This document shows, in pieces, positions 35,100 through 43,596 of a stretch of DNA of 53,125 nucleotides. Origin of the DNA: Saprospiraceae bacterium (lineage in GTDB: Bacteria > Bacteroidota > Bacteroidia > Chitinophagales > Saprospiraceae); the NCBI GenBank assembly GCA_013360405.1, contig JABWBR010000033.1, positions 1 to 53,125 on the forward strand, read 5' to 3'. A program made the position numbers and the translations under genes. Under the pieces are notes generated by a model. It had not been told where the DNA came from. It ran no database searches and worked only from the letters and a program-made list of their open reading frames with translations. The stretch's first letter is position 1, and each line of letters starts with the position of its first letter.

Positions 35100-36137
35100 T
35101 TGTCGTCTTTTAAAGCCGATGCGATTTGGGAAATTGGGCAGGATGAGGTATTCCTGGATGTGAGAACACCTGCCGAATACGAGCGCGGGCACATCCCCGG
35201 CGCTTTGAATCTCCCCCTATTCAGCAACGAAGAACGCGCTGAAGTAGGCACGCTCTACAAGCAGGTTAATCCGGAAGTCGCATTCTTAAAAGGACTCGAA
35301 TTTGCCGGCGCCAGGATGCGCTGGTATGTCGAGGAAGCCTTGAGACTGGCGCCTGCCAAAAAGGTACGATTGCATTGCTGGCGCGGCGGACAACGCAGCG
35401 GCAGCCTGGCCTGGCTGCTCCGTCAGGCCGGCTTCGAGGTGCTTACGCTGGAAGGAGGTTATAAGGCTTACAGGCAGCATATCCTGGAGAAAATGGCCGC
35501 GCCCTGGCACCAACTTATTATTCTGGGAGGTTATACCGGCTCCGGCAAGACGGGCATATTGCAAGCCATCCGGTCGGCAGGCGAATACGTGGTCGATCTC
35601 GAAGCGCTTGCCCACCACAAAGGTTCTTCTTTTGGCGCGCTTGGCGAACATCCGCAACCCACCATCGAACAATTTGAAAACGACCTCTTCGAAGCCCTGC
35701 GAAAAATACCCGCCGGCGCCAGGCTTTGGCTGGAAGACGAAAGCAGGTCGATCGGAAAAGTATACTTGCCCGACGGTTTTTGGCAACTCATGTGCCAAAC
35801 GCCAATCATCAAAATTGAAGTCCCCCTCCGGCGCAGGGTGCAACAATTGGTGGAAGGCTACGCCGCTTATCCCAAAACAGATTTAATAGAAGCCTTTACC
35901 CGCCTGCAGAAAAGGCTGGGCGGCCAACACCTCAAAGCGGCAATTGAAGCGCTTGACGCCGACGATTATGCCCAGGCTGCCGAGATTGCGCTGGTCTATT
36001 ATGATAAAGCCTATCAACATTCTTTAGACCGCAAAACGCGCTGCCCGCTTGTCCTGCCGCATCCGGTGGAAGACCAATCGGCCGAAGAAATCGCCGCAGA
36101 ATTGATTGATTTGGCTAACAGCCGGATTTCTTGCTAA
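35100..36137 (+). CDS. mnmH: tRNA 2-selenouridine synthase
   Basis: MnmH (SelU/YbbB) replaces sulfur by selenium in the 2-thiouridine of wobble U34 of certain tRNAs, using selenophosphate and a geranylated intermediate. It has an N-terminal rhodanese domain (about 10-125) with the catalytic Cys93 in HCWRGGQRSGSLAWLL, then a P-loop domain with Walker A GGYTGSGKT (about 143-151). It continues with the MnmH-specific LEDESRSIGKVYLP. The length of 345 residues is normal. The start is a TTG at 35100, since no ATG lies upstream in frame near the family start. selD follows 26 bases later, giving the minimal selenouridine cassette. Confidence 0.93.
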   Translation: MSSFKADAIWEIGQDEVFLDVRTPAEYERGHIPGALNLPLFSNEERAEVGTLYKQVNPEVAFLKGLEFAGARMRWYVEEALRLAPAKKVRLHCWRGGQRSGSLAWLLRQAGFEVLTLEGGYKAYRQHILEKMAAPWHQLIILGGYTGSGKTGILQAIRSAGEYVVDLEALAHHKGSSFGALGEHPQPTIEQFENDLFEALRKIPAGARLWLEDESRSIGKVYLPDGFWQLMCQTPIIKIEVPLRRRVQQLVEGYAAYPKTDLIEAFTRLQKRLGGQHLKAAIEALDADDYAQAAEIALVYYDKAYQHSLDRKTRCPLVLPHPVEDQSAEEIAAELIDLANSRISC

Positions 36138-36163
36138 ATTTGCCCCCCAAACTCTAAGTCTCA

Positions 36164-37216
36164 ATGGATATGTCCACTTACAATTTGACTCAATACAGCC
36201 ACGGCGCGGGCTGCGGCTGCAAAATTTCACCCAAAGTACTGGATACCATCCTCAAAAACCAGTCGGAAAAGCTGTTTTATCCCAATTTGCTGGTAGGCAA
36301 CGAAGAACGCGACGACGCCGCCGTGCTGGAACTCGGCGACGGAACGGCCGTGGTGAGTACCACCGATTTTTTTATGCCAATCGTCGACGACCCCGAAGAT
36401 TTTGGCCGCATAGCCTCCGTAAACGCCATCAGCGATGTATACGCTATGGGCGGCACGCCCATCCTGGCTATCGCCATCCTGGGCTGGCCCATCAACCAAA
36501 TACCCGCGGAAGTAGCCAACCTGGTGGTGGAAGGTAGCCGAAAAGCCTGCGCAGAAGCCGGCATACCCCTCGCCGGCGGACATAGTATCGACAGCCCCGA
36601 GCCTATTTTCGGATTGGCCGTTACAGGTCGGTTAGAAGTAGCTAATTTGAAGAAAAATGGCGGCGCCACGCCCGGCTGCTCGCTGTTCCTGACCAAATCC
36701 CTGGGTGTAGGTATCCTCACCACCGCCCAAAAGAAGGGAAAACTCCTGCCCGAACACCACGTACTGGCCCGCAATTCGATGGTTAAGCTGAATAAAATCG
36801 GCGAGGCTTTTGGCCGTCTGCCTTACGTGAAAGCGATGACCGATGTAACCGGATTCGGCCTGCTTGGCCACCTCTCGGAGATGTGCGAAGCCGGCGGAGT
36901 TAGCGCAGAAGTGGATTTTGAAAAGGTACCCGTGCTCGATAGGGCGATTATTTCGCATTATTTACGCGAAAATTGCGTGCCCGGCGGCACACACCGCAAT
37001 TGGGATAGCTACGGCCACAAAATAGGCCCCCTCGGCGACGACCAGCGCCACTTGCTCTGTGATCCCCAAACCAGCGGCGGCTTATTAGTAGCTGTGGAAG
37101 ATGATTTTATCAGCGAATTTCTGGCTGTTACCAAAGATGCCGGCTACGACCTGACCAGCTTCGGCCGCATCACCCCCCGCAGGGAATCCCTGGTATTCGT
37201 AACGACGGTACCGTAG
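36164..37216 (+). CDS. selD: Selenide, water dikinase (selenophosphate synthetase)
   Basis: Makes selenophosphate from selenide and ATP for MnmH. The start at 36164 puts the active-site pair at Cys17 and Lys20 ([10 protein letters not shown]), the same numbering as in E. coli SelD. Other motifs: [21 protein letters not shown], the metal-site [41 protein letters not shown] and [13 protein letters not shown]. The length of 350 residues is normal. Cys is present rather than selenocysteine, and no Sec machinery (selA, selB) is nearby, so the pair with mnmH points to a tRNA-only use of selenium. The stop codon lies inside a 32-base perfect palindrome. Confidence 0.95.
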   Translation: MDMSTYNLTQYSHGAGCGCKISPKVLDTILKNQSEKLFYPNLLVGNEERDDAAVLELGDGTAVVSTTDFFMPIVDDPEDFGRIASVNAISDVYAMGGTPILAIAILGWPINQIPAEVANLVVEGSRKACAEAGIPLAGGHSIDSPEPIFGLAVTGRLEVANLKKNGGATPGCSLFLTKSLGVGILTTAQKKGKLLPEHHVLARNSMVKLNKIGEAFGRLPYVKAMTDVTGFGLLGHLSEMCEAGGVSAEVDFEKVPVLDRAIISHYLRENCVPGGTHRNWDSYGHKIGPLGDDQRHLLCDPQTSGGLLVAVEDDFISEFLAVTKDAGYDLTSFGRITPRRESLVFVTTVP

Positions 37217-37242
37217 AGACGCAAAATTTTGCGTCTCTACGG
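37211..37242. terminator. 32-base perfect palindrome between convergent selD and tsaC-like genes
   Basis: Two perfect 16-base arms, CCGTAGAGACGCAAAA and its complement, with no loop. It overlaps the selD stop codon (37214-37216) and ends eight bases before the stop of the opposing gene, so it could end transcription from both sides. GTAGAGACG...CGTCTCTAC palindromes are frequent in some bacterial genomes. Confidence 0.6.
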
Positions 37243-37250
37243 CATAATCC

Positions 37251-37865
37251 CTATTCCACAAACTCCCCGGCCCCATAGCGGATCACCACGGGTTCTCCTG
37301 TTGTGCAATCCACGAGCGTAGAGGGCACATTGCCACATATCCCGCCGTCAATCACCACATCGACCTGCTTGCCGAAATCCTGATAAATATCCTCAGGGTC
37401 CGTGAAATATTCGAGTATCTCGTCGTCCGATTTGAGCGAGGTGGTGAGCAGCGGACGCCCCAACTCCTCTACCAGTGCGCGCACGATGGGATTGCCCGGT
37501 ATGCGGATACCCACCGTGTTTTTTTTGTTTTTCAGCAATTTGGGCACGCTGTTGTTGGCTTTAAATACAAAAGTAAAGGGACCTGGCAGGTGCTTTTTTA
37601 ATAACCGAAAAATCTGATTATCAATGGGCATAGTGTAATCTGACAACTGACTGAAATCCTTGCAGATAAAGGTCAGCATCGCCTTGGCGGGGTCGAGCCC
37701 GCGCAGTTGGCAAATTTTGGCTATCGCTTTTTGATTGGTGATATCGCAACCCAGCGCATATACCGTATCTGTGGGGTAGATGATAACACCTCCGGCCTTC
37801 AGAATCTCTACTACTTGCAATATCTTGCGCTGATCGGGATTCGTGGCGTTGATTTCTAGTAGCAT
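37251..37865 (-). CDS. L-threonylcarbamoyladenylate synthase family protein (TsaC/Sua5/YciO)
   Basis: Predicted to make threonylcarbamoyl-AMP from threonine, bicarbonate and ATP for the t6A modification of tRNA. The YrdC-like fold is marked by AGGVIIYPTDTVYALGCD, KAIAKICQLRGL, KAMLTFICKDFSQLSDY, TVGIRIPGNPI and GRPLLTTSLKSDDEI. The length of 204 residues fits the TsaC or YciO branch without the Sua5 C-terminal domain. The 'KAML' in place of the usual 'KPL' motif (K-R-x-x-x-P) resembles YciO paralogues, so a t6A role is probable but not certain. It lies 11 bases after the MoxR-like gene and is probably in the same transcript. Confidence 0.85.
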   Translation of the reverse strand: MLLEINATNPDQRKILQVVEILKAGGVIIYPTDTVYALGCDITNQKAIAKICQLRGLDPAKAMLTFICKDFSQLSDYTMPIDNQIFRLLKKHLPGPFTFVFKANNSVPKLLKNKKNTVGIRIPGNPIVRALVEELGRPLLTTSLKSDDEILEYFTDPEDIYQDFGKQVDVVIDGGICGNVPSTLVDCTTGEPVVIRYGAGEFVE

Positions 37866-37876
37866 GGCGAAAAAAA

Positions 37877-39361
37877 TTATTCATCAAAATCGTCTTCGTC
37901 AAAGAGATCGTCGTTGAGCATATCGGCCAGCAAATCGCGGAAAGTGAAACTTGCCTCCAGCATGCCTTTATTGATGACATTAAAAGCCGCCAGTCCGTGC
38001 AAAACGAGTTCCATGTAAATATACGCCTCGTCGCCGCTAATTTTGAGTGTGGACTCTACTAATTTTTTCAACCCGGACACGCCATCGAGCGCTTTGTGAA
38101 ATTCTTTGTCGCTGGAATCATTGAGCAACTCTATGCTGTTGCCACCTGAAAACCAGGATCTTATTACGCCATATGGGTCTCTTTCCTGACCTTTTTTCAG
38201 CTTGTCGGGATTGGGGAAATGCGTCAAAAATGATTTTTTGATGGCTTCCTGAAGCAGCGCGATGGCCACGTTGTAGGGGCCTTCCTGCTCGCCTTCGTAC
38301 ACGAGTTCTACCTTGCCCGTAATTGCCGGCACCACGCCCCAGAAGTCGATGATACGCGCCTGGGTTTTGGTTTCGCCGTTTAGCAACATGCGGCGTTCGG
38401 CGGTGCTCACCAGGTTTTCATACCCCGAAATGCTGAGTCGCGCGGATACGCCGCTTTTGGCGTCTACGTATTCGCTTTCGCGCGCCTCAAACGCGACCTG
38501 CTCCAATAAGATTTGCACTACATCCGGTACTTGTACAAGGTGCTGGCCGTGCGCCAGTTTGGCTTCCTGGCTGGTGATATGCCGGGCTATTTCTATTGTT
38601 TTGGGATAGTGGGTGAGAATCTGGCTCTCGATTCTGTCCTTAAGTGGCGTGATAATGCTACCCCGGTTGGTATAATCTTCCGGGTTGGCAGTAAACAAAA
38701 ACTGTATATCCAGCGGAAGCCGGAGCTTGAAACCCCTGATTTGAATATCGCCCTCCTGCAAAATGTTGAATAGCGACACTTGGATTCTTGCCTGTAAATC
38801 GGGCAACTCGTTGATTACAAAGATGCTGCGATGCGCGCGGGGCACAAGTCCGAAGTGGATGACGCGCTCGTCGGAGTAGGGGAGTTTCATCGTGGCGGCC
38901 TTGATGGGGTCTACATCCCCGATCAGGTCGGCAACGCTCACATCGGGGGTGGCCAGTTTTTCCACATAGCGCTCGTCGCGGTGCAGCCATACCACGGGCG
39001 TATCGTCGCCGTGTTCGGCAATCAGGTCTTTGGCGTGGCGGGAAATAGGGTGGAGGGGGTCGTCGTTGAGTTCGCTGCCGGCCACGACGGGGATGTATTC
39101 GTCGAGCAGGTGAATCAACAGGCGGGCTATCCGGGTTTTTGCCTGTCCGCGAAGCCCCAGCAGTAATATGTTGTGCCTGGACAACACCGCGCGCTCTACG
39201 TCGGGCAAAACCGTGTCGTCAAAGCCGATGATGCCGTCGAAGATCTTTTCTTTGCGTTGCAGTTTTTGAATCAGATTGGCCCGCATTTCATCTTTGATAG
39301 ATTGCGGGCGGTAGCCGCTTGCCCTCAGTTGCCCGAGTGTGGAAGGTCGATTTATAGACAT
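37877..39361 (-). CDS. MoxR/magnesium-chelatase-like AAA ATPase
   Basis: A 494-residue AAA+ ATPase of the group annotated as magnesium chelatase subunit I or sigma-54-interacting in Bacteroidota, where it is a chaperone-like MoxR protein. The P-loop is LLLGLRGQAKTR (variant GxxGxAKT). Walker B is FVINELPDL in place of DExx. The sensor segment is FTANPEDYTNRGSIITPLKDRI. The C-terminus is acidic (DDLFDEDDFDE). The start at 39361 (MSINRPSTLGQLRASGY) matches the family beginning; starts 11 and 43 codons upstream are in frame. MoxR proteins usually pair with a VWA-domain protein, but no such gene is adjacent. The next gene downstream is the TsaC-like gene. Confidence 0.85.
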   Translation of the reverse strand: MSINRPSTLGQLRASGYRPQSIKDEMRANLIQKLQRKEKIFDGIIGFDDTVLPDVERAVLSRHNILLLGLRGQAKTRIARLLIHLLDEYIPVVAGSELNDDPLHPISRHAKDLIAEHGDDTPVVWLHRDERYVEKLATPDVSVADLIGDVDPIKAATMKLPYSDERVIHFGLVPRAHRSIFVINELPDLQARIQVSLFNILQEGDIQIRGFKLRLPLDIQFLFTANPEDYTNRGSIITPLKDRIESQILTHYPKTIEIARHITSQEAKLAHGQHLVQVPDVVQILLEQVAFEARESEYVDAKSGVSARLSISGYENLVSTAERRMLLNGETKTQARIIDFWGVVPAITGKVELVYEGEQEGPYNVAIALLQEAIKKSFLTHFPNPDKLKKGQERDPYGVIRSWFSGGNSIELLNDSSDKEFHKALDGVSGLKKLVESTLKISGDEAYIYMELVLHGLAAFNVINKGMLEASFTFRDLLADMLNDDLFDEDDFDE

Positions 39362-39477
39362 TGCGATACGTGAAATTGAGTCGTGTAAATCCATTAAACG
39401 TCTAAGCGACTCGTTAGTTTGGAAAAAAATAAGGTTAATTGGTCGAAACTTATCGGTATGTATCTGTTGTAATGATG

Positions 39478-39485
39478 TACTTTTG
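39478..39485 (+). promoter_or_regulatory. Candidate -7 promoter element (TACTTTTG)
   Basis: Exact TAnnTTTG match 23 bases before the lipoprotein gene start, in the divergent gap with the MoxR-like gene. It would drive the four-gene run that ends with rlmH. Confidence 0.45.
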
Positions 39486-39508
39486 GGCAATTAACCTAAT
39501 TTAAAAAT

Positions 39509-40234
39509 ATGAAAAAAATTATGCTTGCCCTGGTTTCAGGGATATTGATGTTTGGACTCACCGCTTGTTTCGATATTGTAGAAGAGGTGCATTTGGAACG
39601 CAACGGCTCAGGAAAATACGCTATCAACTTAGACATGAGTTCCATGTTCAAAGATCCCTTTATGAAGGGCATGATGGCAGAATCACTCCAACAGGAAGGG
39701 GCTGAGACCGATATGGAAAAAGACACTATGATCTACTTCAAAGACGATCCAAAACTTGCTGATTTGGACGCCAAAGACCGCAAACTGCTGGAGAAATTGA
39801 CGATGCACATGACCATGAGCGAGTCTCAGGAGAAAATGTTGATCCAAATGGAATTCCCTTTCAGCAATGTGTCTGAGATTGCTCAACTGACCAAAGCTCT
39901 CAAAAATATTGATACCGGCGGCATGGGAGGTTTTATGGGCAGCGGCGGTATGATGTCGCCCGGTGGCGAAGCAGTTTTCGAACTCACCAAAGGCAAATTG
40001 AAGCGCCTGCCTATGCCGGCTGAAAAACTGGAAGAAGACGAGAATATGGCTTTTATGAAAATGTTCCTGGAATCAGCTAATTATAAAACCATCTATCACC
40101 TGCCTGGAAAAGTCAAAAAAGCTTCTTTTTCTAATGCGGAAGTGGACGGAAGCACGGTTACGGTCACACATTCCTTGCTTGAATTGATGGAAGGGAAAGC
40201 CAAACTCGAAGGTGAAATCAAATTTAAGCAATAG
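39509..40234 (+). CDS. Lipoprotein of unknown function
   Basis: Not recognised. A 241-residue lipoprotein with signal MKKIMLALVSGILMFGLTAC and lipobox Cys20. The mature part is beta-rich and unusually high in methionine (GGMGGFMGSGGMMSPGG at about 150-166). The opening EEVHLERNGSGKYAINLDMS resembles the start of exported Bacteroidota lipoproteins whose family begins 'V-x-x-x-G-S-G-x-y-x-x-x-x-D-x-S/x'. It is the first of four tightly packed genes (gaps of 2, 10 and 3 bases), ending with rlmH. The Met/Gly cluster might bind metal, but this is a guess. Confidence 0.75.
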   Translation: MKKIMLALVSGILMFGLTACFDIVEEVHLERNGSGKYAINLDMSSMFKDPFMKGMMAESLQQEGAETDMEKDTMIYFKDDPKLADLDAKDRKLLEKLTMHMTMSESQEKMLIQMEFPFSNVSEIAQLTKALKNIDTGGMGGFMGSGGMMSPGGEAVFELTKGKLKRLPMPAEKLEEDENMAFMKMFLESANYKTIYHLPGKVKKASFSNAEVDGSTVTVTHSLLELMEGKAKLEGEIKFKQ

Positions 40235-40236
40235 CC

Positions 40237-40662
40237 ATGTTTGATAAAATTCTTCGCGCAGTGCAGGAAGCCTCCGATACGCTTCGCGAGCAGGCCGGCT
40301 CTTTGGGCGATAATGCCAAAGAAAAAAGCTACCAGCTCATCGATGACTGGCTCCAGGTTTTTCCTAAGCTGGAAGTGTACGGGCTTGAGATTACCAGCCT
40401 TGCCCTGGGTGTAGCCATCAGTCCTTCGCTGGAAGTAGAACTCAAAGGCAAACACGAACAGTTTACGACCAATTACGTGCAGAAAATTTTGGATGAAAAC
40501 CGCTCAAGTACGGCAATCACGTCTGTTTTTACTACCATAAAAACGACTTATGCCCTACACCGAAAAATTTATGCCACGCTGAAGGAACCATTAATCGTCA
40601 AAATCCGTATCAAACTATCACCGGAGATTAAGGTTTATATTGGCGAGCCTATTATTCAGTAA
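40237..40662 (+). CDS. Small cytoplasmic protein of unknown function
   Basis: Not recognised. A protein of 141 residues without signal peptide. The N-terminal third is helical with alternating charges (MFDKILRAVQEASDTLREQ); then comes a KLEVYGLEITSLALGVAISPSLEVELKG segment of probable strands. The C-terminus (KIRIKLSPEIKVYIGEPIIQ) looks like another strand pair. It begins two bases after the lipoprotein stop and ten bases before the SWIM gene. It may be a membrane-facing partner of the lipoprotein, inferred only from packing. Confidence 0.7.
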   Translation: MFDKILRAVQEASDTLREQAGSLGDNAKEKSYQLIDDWLQVFPKLEVYGLEITSLALGVAISPSLEVELKGKHEQFTTNYVQKILDENRSSTAITSVFTTIKTTYALHRKIYATLKEPLIVKIRIKLSPEIKVYIGEPIIQ

Positions 40663-40672
40663 TGTCTTTTGA

Positions 40673-42367
40673 ATGAATTTTTTGCTGGCGGACATAGAGC
40701 GCGTTTTCCCCGAAACGGATTTGCTGCGCAGCGAACTGCTGCTCGATGAAAACCGCATATTGCGCCTCGAGGAAATTGATAAACACCTCTGGGTGGCTGC
40801 TGTCGAGACCGACCGCTTGTACGAGGTGGAGGTGAAGATCACGCCACGCAAAGTCACTGCCGCTTCTTGCGATTGTGCCGCTTTTCGCGAAAAAGGCGTT
40901 TGTGAGCACCTGGGCGCCGTTTTGCTTCGGCTGCGGAGGCAACTGACGGACAAAAGCCTCCAGCAAGCCCCGCCGCCGAAGCAAAAAACGGGTAAATTGA
41001 CCATTGCTACTATCCTGGAACAGGTAGAACAACAGGAGTTACTCGATTTTCTTAAGGCTTATGCCCGCCATAACCGCCATTTCACGATTGCCATAAAAGC
41101 CAGGTTTGCTTCAGAAGTGGACGCCGGCAGCGACGGCGAAAAATATGCCGAATTGCTGGACAGCGCTATATCCGACGCCAGGCGCCCCGACCGCACGTTT
41201 ACCCGCAGGGGTATACAGAAAATTGAAAAGGTACTTGCCAACCTCCATCAACGGCTCGACGAACTGCTCGCCAAACAATGGTATGCTGAAGCTTTCGAAC
41301 TCGCCCAGCGTATGGTGGAAAAAGTCACGCCCGTGCTGCGAAAAACAGAGCACGGCGAGTTGATACAACCGCACCTGACGCATCTCTTTAAGCTCCTCAA
41401 ACGCTTGCTTGACCTGCCACTACCGCCCGATCTTGCCGACCGGGCCTGGGAGTATTGCCTCGAAGAGAGCAAAAAACTCGTATACAGAAATACGACTATC
41501 GATAAGTACTTTTTCTCCCTTTTGCTGCAAATGGCCAATAACGAATCGCGATTTACGATTTTGCTGGCTTATTTTGACGAGCTTTTAGACCGATATTACT
41601 GGGAGAAAAGGGATTTATCGCACCTAATCCTGGCTAAACTCGATCTGCTCGATAAAGCCGGCCGACTCGACGATATCGACCAGCTTTTGCACAGCCACTC
41701 GCTGGATGCCGCCGATATTCTGTATTTCGCGCTGGCCAAAGGCCGCCAGGAAAAAAACTATCGCCGCGTAAAGCAAATTGCACTGCAGGCGCTAAAAAGG
41801 TTTGATGACCCCCACAAACGCCTGGATATGGAAAAGGTGCTGCTCGAAGTGGCAGTCGCAGAAAACAATACATCGGATATAATTCGCTGGGCTTCCCGGG
41901 TTTTCCTGGATAGCGCCGATAAACGCTACCTGGAACAGGCAAAAAGCGCAGCAGGAAGCACCTGGCCGCAAGTGAGGTTGTCGATTCTGCAGGAAATCTG
42001 CGATTGGCCCGAAAGCGCCCGCAAACAGGCTGCCCTGGCTCACTGCTATGCCGACGCCCAACAACTCGACCTCCTGCTCGACTTACTGCGCCGCAACCGA
42101 TCTCTTGTGTTGCTACAGGAATTTGACCACCTGCTGCTGCCAGGATACGCCGCTGAGGTGAAATTGATGTACAAAGAATGGCTGCACCTTTACCTGAAAG
42201 ATCACCTGGGCCGAAAAACCTCCCGGAATATCCGACAATTGATCGAACACGTGATTGCTATCGGAGGCACGGAGATTGCCAATATGCTGGTGGAGGAATT
42301 TACGAAGGCTTATCCCGAGCGCCATACTTTGATCGAGGAGTTATACTCGTTATCTCAACCCGAATAG
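40673..42367 (+). CDS. SWIM zinc-finger protein
   Basis: A 564-residue protein with one recognisable domain near the N-terminus: a SWIM zinc finger (Cys66-x-Cys68-x8-Cys77-x-His79, SCDCAAFREKGVCEHLGAVLL). This domain is known from DNA-binding and protein-interaction roles, often in partners of SNF2-like helicases. The remaining ~480 residues are almost all alpha-helical and resemble a TPR-like or HEAT-like solenoid (LLAKQWYAEAFELAQRMVE, LAKLDLLDKAGRLDDIDQLL). No helicase gene is near. It precedes rlmH by three bases. The function is not assignable. Confidence 0.82.
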   Translation: MNFLLADIERVFPETDLLRSELLLDENRILRLEEIDKHLWVAAVETDRLYEVEVKITPRKVTAASCDCAAFREKGVCEHLGAVLLRLRRQLTDKSLQQAPPPKQKTGKLTIATILEQVEQQELLDFLKAYARHNRHFTIAIKARFASEVDAGSDGEKYAELLDSAISDARRPDRTFTRRGIQKIEKVLANLHQRLDELLAKQWYAEAFELAQRMVEKVTPVLRKTEHGELIQPHLTHLFKLLKRLLDLPLPPDLADRAWEYCLEESKKLVYRNTTIDKYFFSLLLQMANNESRFTILLAYFDELLDRYYWEKRDLSHLILAKLDLLDKAGRLDDIDQLLHSHSLDAADILYFALAKGRQEKNYRRVKQIALQALKRFDDPHKRLDMEKVLLEVAVAENNTSDIIRWASRVFLDSADKRYLEQAKSAAGSTWPQVRLSILQEICDWPESARKQAALAHCYADAQQLDLLLDLLRRNRSLVLLQEFDHLLLPGYAAEVKLMYKEWLHLYLKDHLGRKTSRNIRQLIEHVIAIGGTEIANMLVEEFTKAYPERHTLIEELYSLSQPE

Positions 42368-42370
42368 TCT

Positions 42371-42844
42371 ATGAAGCTGGAAATGTGGGTCATAGGAAAA
42401 ACTAACGCGCGTTATCTCGAAGAAGGCATCGAATTGTACGAAAAGCGGGTAAAAAAATACCTGCCTTTTGAAATACAGGTATTGCCGGATATAAAAAACG
42501 CAGGCGTTTTGTCAGCCCTCCAACTAAAAGATAAGGAGGGTGAAATGGTAATAAGCCGGCTGAAAAAAGACGACTTTTTGATTCTGCTTGATGAAAAAGG
42601 ACAGCAATTTACTTCAGAACAATTGGCCCAACAGCTCGACCAATGGCTGATGATGTCGGCAAAACGCCTGGTTTTATTGGTAGGAGGCGCTTATGGCTTT
42701 TCCGATGAGGTATACGCCAAAGCCCAGGCTAAGCTGGCGCTGTCTAAAATGACTTTCTCGCATCAGATGGTGCGTTTGTTTTTATTGGAACAACTTTACC
42801 GCGCGATGAGTATATTGCGCAATGAACCTTATCACAATGCCTGA
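42371..42844 (+). CDS. rlmH: 23S rRNA (pseudouridine-1915 N3)-methyltransferase
   Basis: RlmH methylates pseudouridine 1915 of 23S rRNA in assembled ribosomes, using S-adenosylmethionine and a trefoil-knot SPOUT fold. It shows MKLEMWVIGKTNARYLEEGIELYEKRVKKY at the front and LLDEKGQQFTSEQLAQQL in the middle. The knot motifs LLVGGAYGFSDEV and KMTFSHQMVRLFLLEQLYRA-MSILRNEPYH close the protein. The length of 157 residues is typical. It ends the four-gene run and overlaps nothing. Confidence 0.95.
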   Translation: MKLEMWVIGKTNARYLEEGIELYEKRVKKYLPFEIQVLPDIKNAGVLSALQLKDKEGEMVISRLKKDDFLILLDEKGQQFTSEQLAQQLDQWLMMSAKRLVLLVGGAYGFSDEVYAKAQAKLALSKMTFSHQMVRLFLLEQLYRAMSILRNEPYHNA

Positions 42845-42876
42845 GCGGCTATTTTTTGCACCCAACCCGTAGAACG

Positions 42877-43512
42877 ATGAGTATGACCCTTGTGCTCGTA
42901 ATTATGACTGCGCTTATTTCTATGCAGTCGTTTAGCAACCCCGAAATGAGGGCTAAGTTGCTCTTTGCGCCCGCCACGATGAAACGCTCGGGGCAGTGGT
43001 ATCGCTTCCTCACCAGCGGGTTTATTCACGCCGATTGGGGGCATTTGCTGATCAATATGTTTGTGTTGTACCAATTCGGCGAGGTGGCGGAAAGCGTCTT
43101 CGGCTCACTGTTCGGGCCGCTATACGGGCGACTGATTTTTCTGTTTTTTTATTTGAGCGCTGTCGTGGTAGCTTCTTTCCCTTCTTATATCCGCCACCAG
43201 GATAATTACGGTTATGCTGCGCTGGGCGCCTCGGGGGCGACTTCCGCGCTCGTTTTTTTGTATATCATTCTCGATCCCTGGCAGTGGTTTTTGTTTCCCC
43301 CGCTACCCGCGCTGATTTTTGGCGTGGCTTATCTGTTCTATTCTTCGTACATGGATAGACGCGGCACCGACCATATCGGCCACTACGAGCACTTTTGGGG
43401 AGCAGTGTATGGCGTGGTGTTTACACTGCTGACTTTTGTGTTGTTTAAACCCTTTATGCTGAGCTATTTTCTTGGAAAATTACTCGAAGGTCCCGGGCCT
43501 TTTGGCATGTAA
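42877..43512 (+). CDS. Rhomboid family intramembrane serine protease
   Basis: Intramembrane serine protease of the rhomboid family, 211 residues from the ATG at 42877, with about six hydrophobic segments. The catalytic Ser119 lies in LGASGATSA, and the catalytic His171 in HIGHYEHFWGAVYG. The loop signature is FIHADWGHLLINMFVLYQFG with its conserved His and Asn. An in-frame TTG seven codons upstream would add a short polar extension. The membrane substrate is unknown. It lies 32 bases after rlmH. Confidence 0.9.
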   Translation: MSMTLVLVIMTALISMQSFSNPEMRAKLLFAPATMKRSGQWYRFLTSGFIHADWGHLLINMFVLYQFGEVAESVFGSLFGPLYGRLIFLFFYLSAVVVASFPSYIRHQDNYGYAALGASGATSALVFLYIILDPWQWFLFPPLPALIFGVAYLFYSSYMDRRGTDHIGHYEHFWGAVYGVVFTLLTFVLFKPFMLSYFLGKLLEGPGPFGM

Positions 43513-43596
43513 ATCAATAATGTCTATCGTTTATGAAGGTTTATGAGGGTTTATCCCTTTTGGAACCTACAACTTACAACCTAAACAGGTATTATC

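Noticed and set aside
36164-37216. Selenocysteine codon in selD
   Set aside because: The active-site position is a normal Cys codon and no internal in-frame TGA is present.
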